Positions 6,391 through 6,550 of a stretch of 6,550 nt of DNA are shown here, one piece after another. The notes under the pieces are model-generated. The model was not told the DNA's origin. It saw only the letters and a program-made list of their open reading frames with translations, and ran no database searches. Each line of letters starts with the position of its first letter. Position 1 is the first letter of the stretch. The DNA lies in the NCBI GenBank assembly GCA_002782605.1, contig PFIF01000265.1, forward strand, positions 163 through 6,712, read 5' to 3'. The stretch comes from Deltaproteobacteria bacterium CG_4_8_14_3_um_filter_43_13 (GTDB lineage: Bacteria > Desulfobacterota > UBA8473). The position numbers and the translations under genes were made by a program.

Positions 6391-6550
6391 ATGGCTAAAT
6401 CGGGTCATATCTATTTAGGTATTGATGTGGGTTCAGTGAGTGTCAACACCGTGGTGATGAATCAAAACAGGGATATTCTGGAGGAACACTACACCAGAAC
6501 GATGGGGCAACCTTTAAAAGCAGTGAGAAAGGTTCTTACAGAGGTTCTTT
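6391..6550 (+). CDS. Acyl-CoA dehydratase activase / BadF-BcrA-type ATPase, N-terminal fragment
   Basis: The first 53 codons of a gene that runs off the window. The peptide opens with IYLGIDVGSVSVNTVVMNQ, a phosphate-1 loop of the ASKHA fold (actin/hexokinase/Hsp70), followed by DILEEHYTRTMGQPLKAV. This combination is typical of the BadF/BadG/BcrA/BcrD ATPase family, which includes activators of (R)-2-hydroxyacyl-CoA dehydratases and benzoyl-CoA reductases. Those ATPases bind a [4Fe-4S] cluster and use ATP to push one low-potential electron into the dehydratase or reductase. The cluster-binding cysteines lie further along and are not visible. The ATG has GGAG at 6380-6383 with a seven-base spacer; another ATG at 6378 meets a stop after one more codon. 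I cannot tell whether this is a short stand-alone activase or the long multi-domain activase-related protein, so no symbol is given. The 128-base gap filled by the palindrome suggests transcription independent of gpsA. Confidence 0.8.
   Translation, partial: MAKSGHIYLGIDVGSVSVNTVVMNQNRDILEEHYTRTMGQPLKAVRKVLTEVL

Overview
The window is a housekeeping stretch of a bacterial chromosome. All genes lie on the + strand, in the order 3' end of parB, gyrB, gyrA, gpsA, 5' end of an acyl-CoA dehydratase activase-type ATPase gene. The gyrase B subunit is the long Gram-negative type: it has the roughly 170-residue insert between the TOPRIM core and the C-terminal QRYKGLGEMNP motif. Base composition looks moderately AT-rich. 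The last gene belongs to a family typical of strict anaerobes. Together with the GyrA/GyrB sequence style, this suggests an anaerobic deltaproteobacterium (Desulfobacterota-like). That assignment is an inference from family resemblance, not a measured phylogeny.

Layout. Positions 2-160 encode the C-terminal dimerisation domain of a ParB/Spo0J partition protein. Positions 161-322 are non-coding and hold a short EcoRI-site-rich direct repeat, a weak promoter candidate and an A-rich leader. gyrB (323-2734) and gyrA (2752-5184) are complete and separated by 17 bases. gpsA (5213-6262) follows 28 bases later, so gyrB-gyrA-gpsA probably form one transcription unit. The 3' end of gpsA runs into an imperfect palindromic element (about 6221-6356) built of GGCACAAAG-like units, which supplies the last 13 or so codons and the stop codon of gpsA. 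The activase gene starts at 6391 and leaves the window.

Function. ParB and gyrase both serve chromosome maintenance: ParB in segregation, GyrA2B2 in negative supercoiling and replication-fork relaxation. GpsA supplies sn-glycerol 3-phosphate for membrane phospholipids. The activase-like protein probably belongs to radical (R)-2-hydroxyacyl-CoA dehydratase or benzoyl-CoA reductase type chemistry and looks unrelated to the genes before it.

I found no previously undescribed system. The points most worth a second look are the palindromic repeat that has become the gpsA C-terminus, the natural Val at the GyrA position equivalent to E. coli Ser83 (with Glu and Arg at the GyrB positions equivalent to Asp426 and Lys447), and the short repeat upstream of gyrB.
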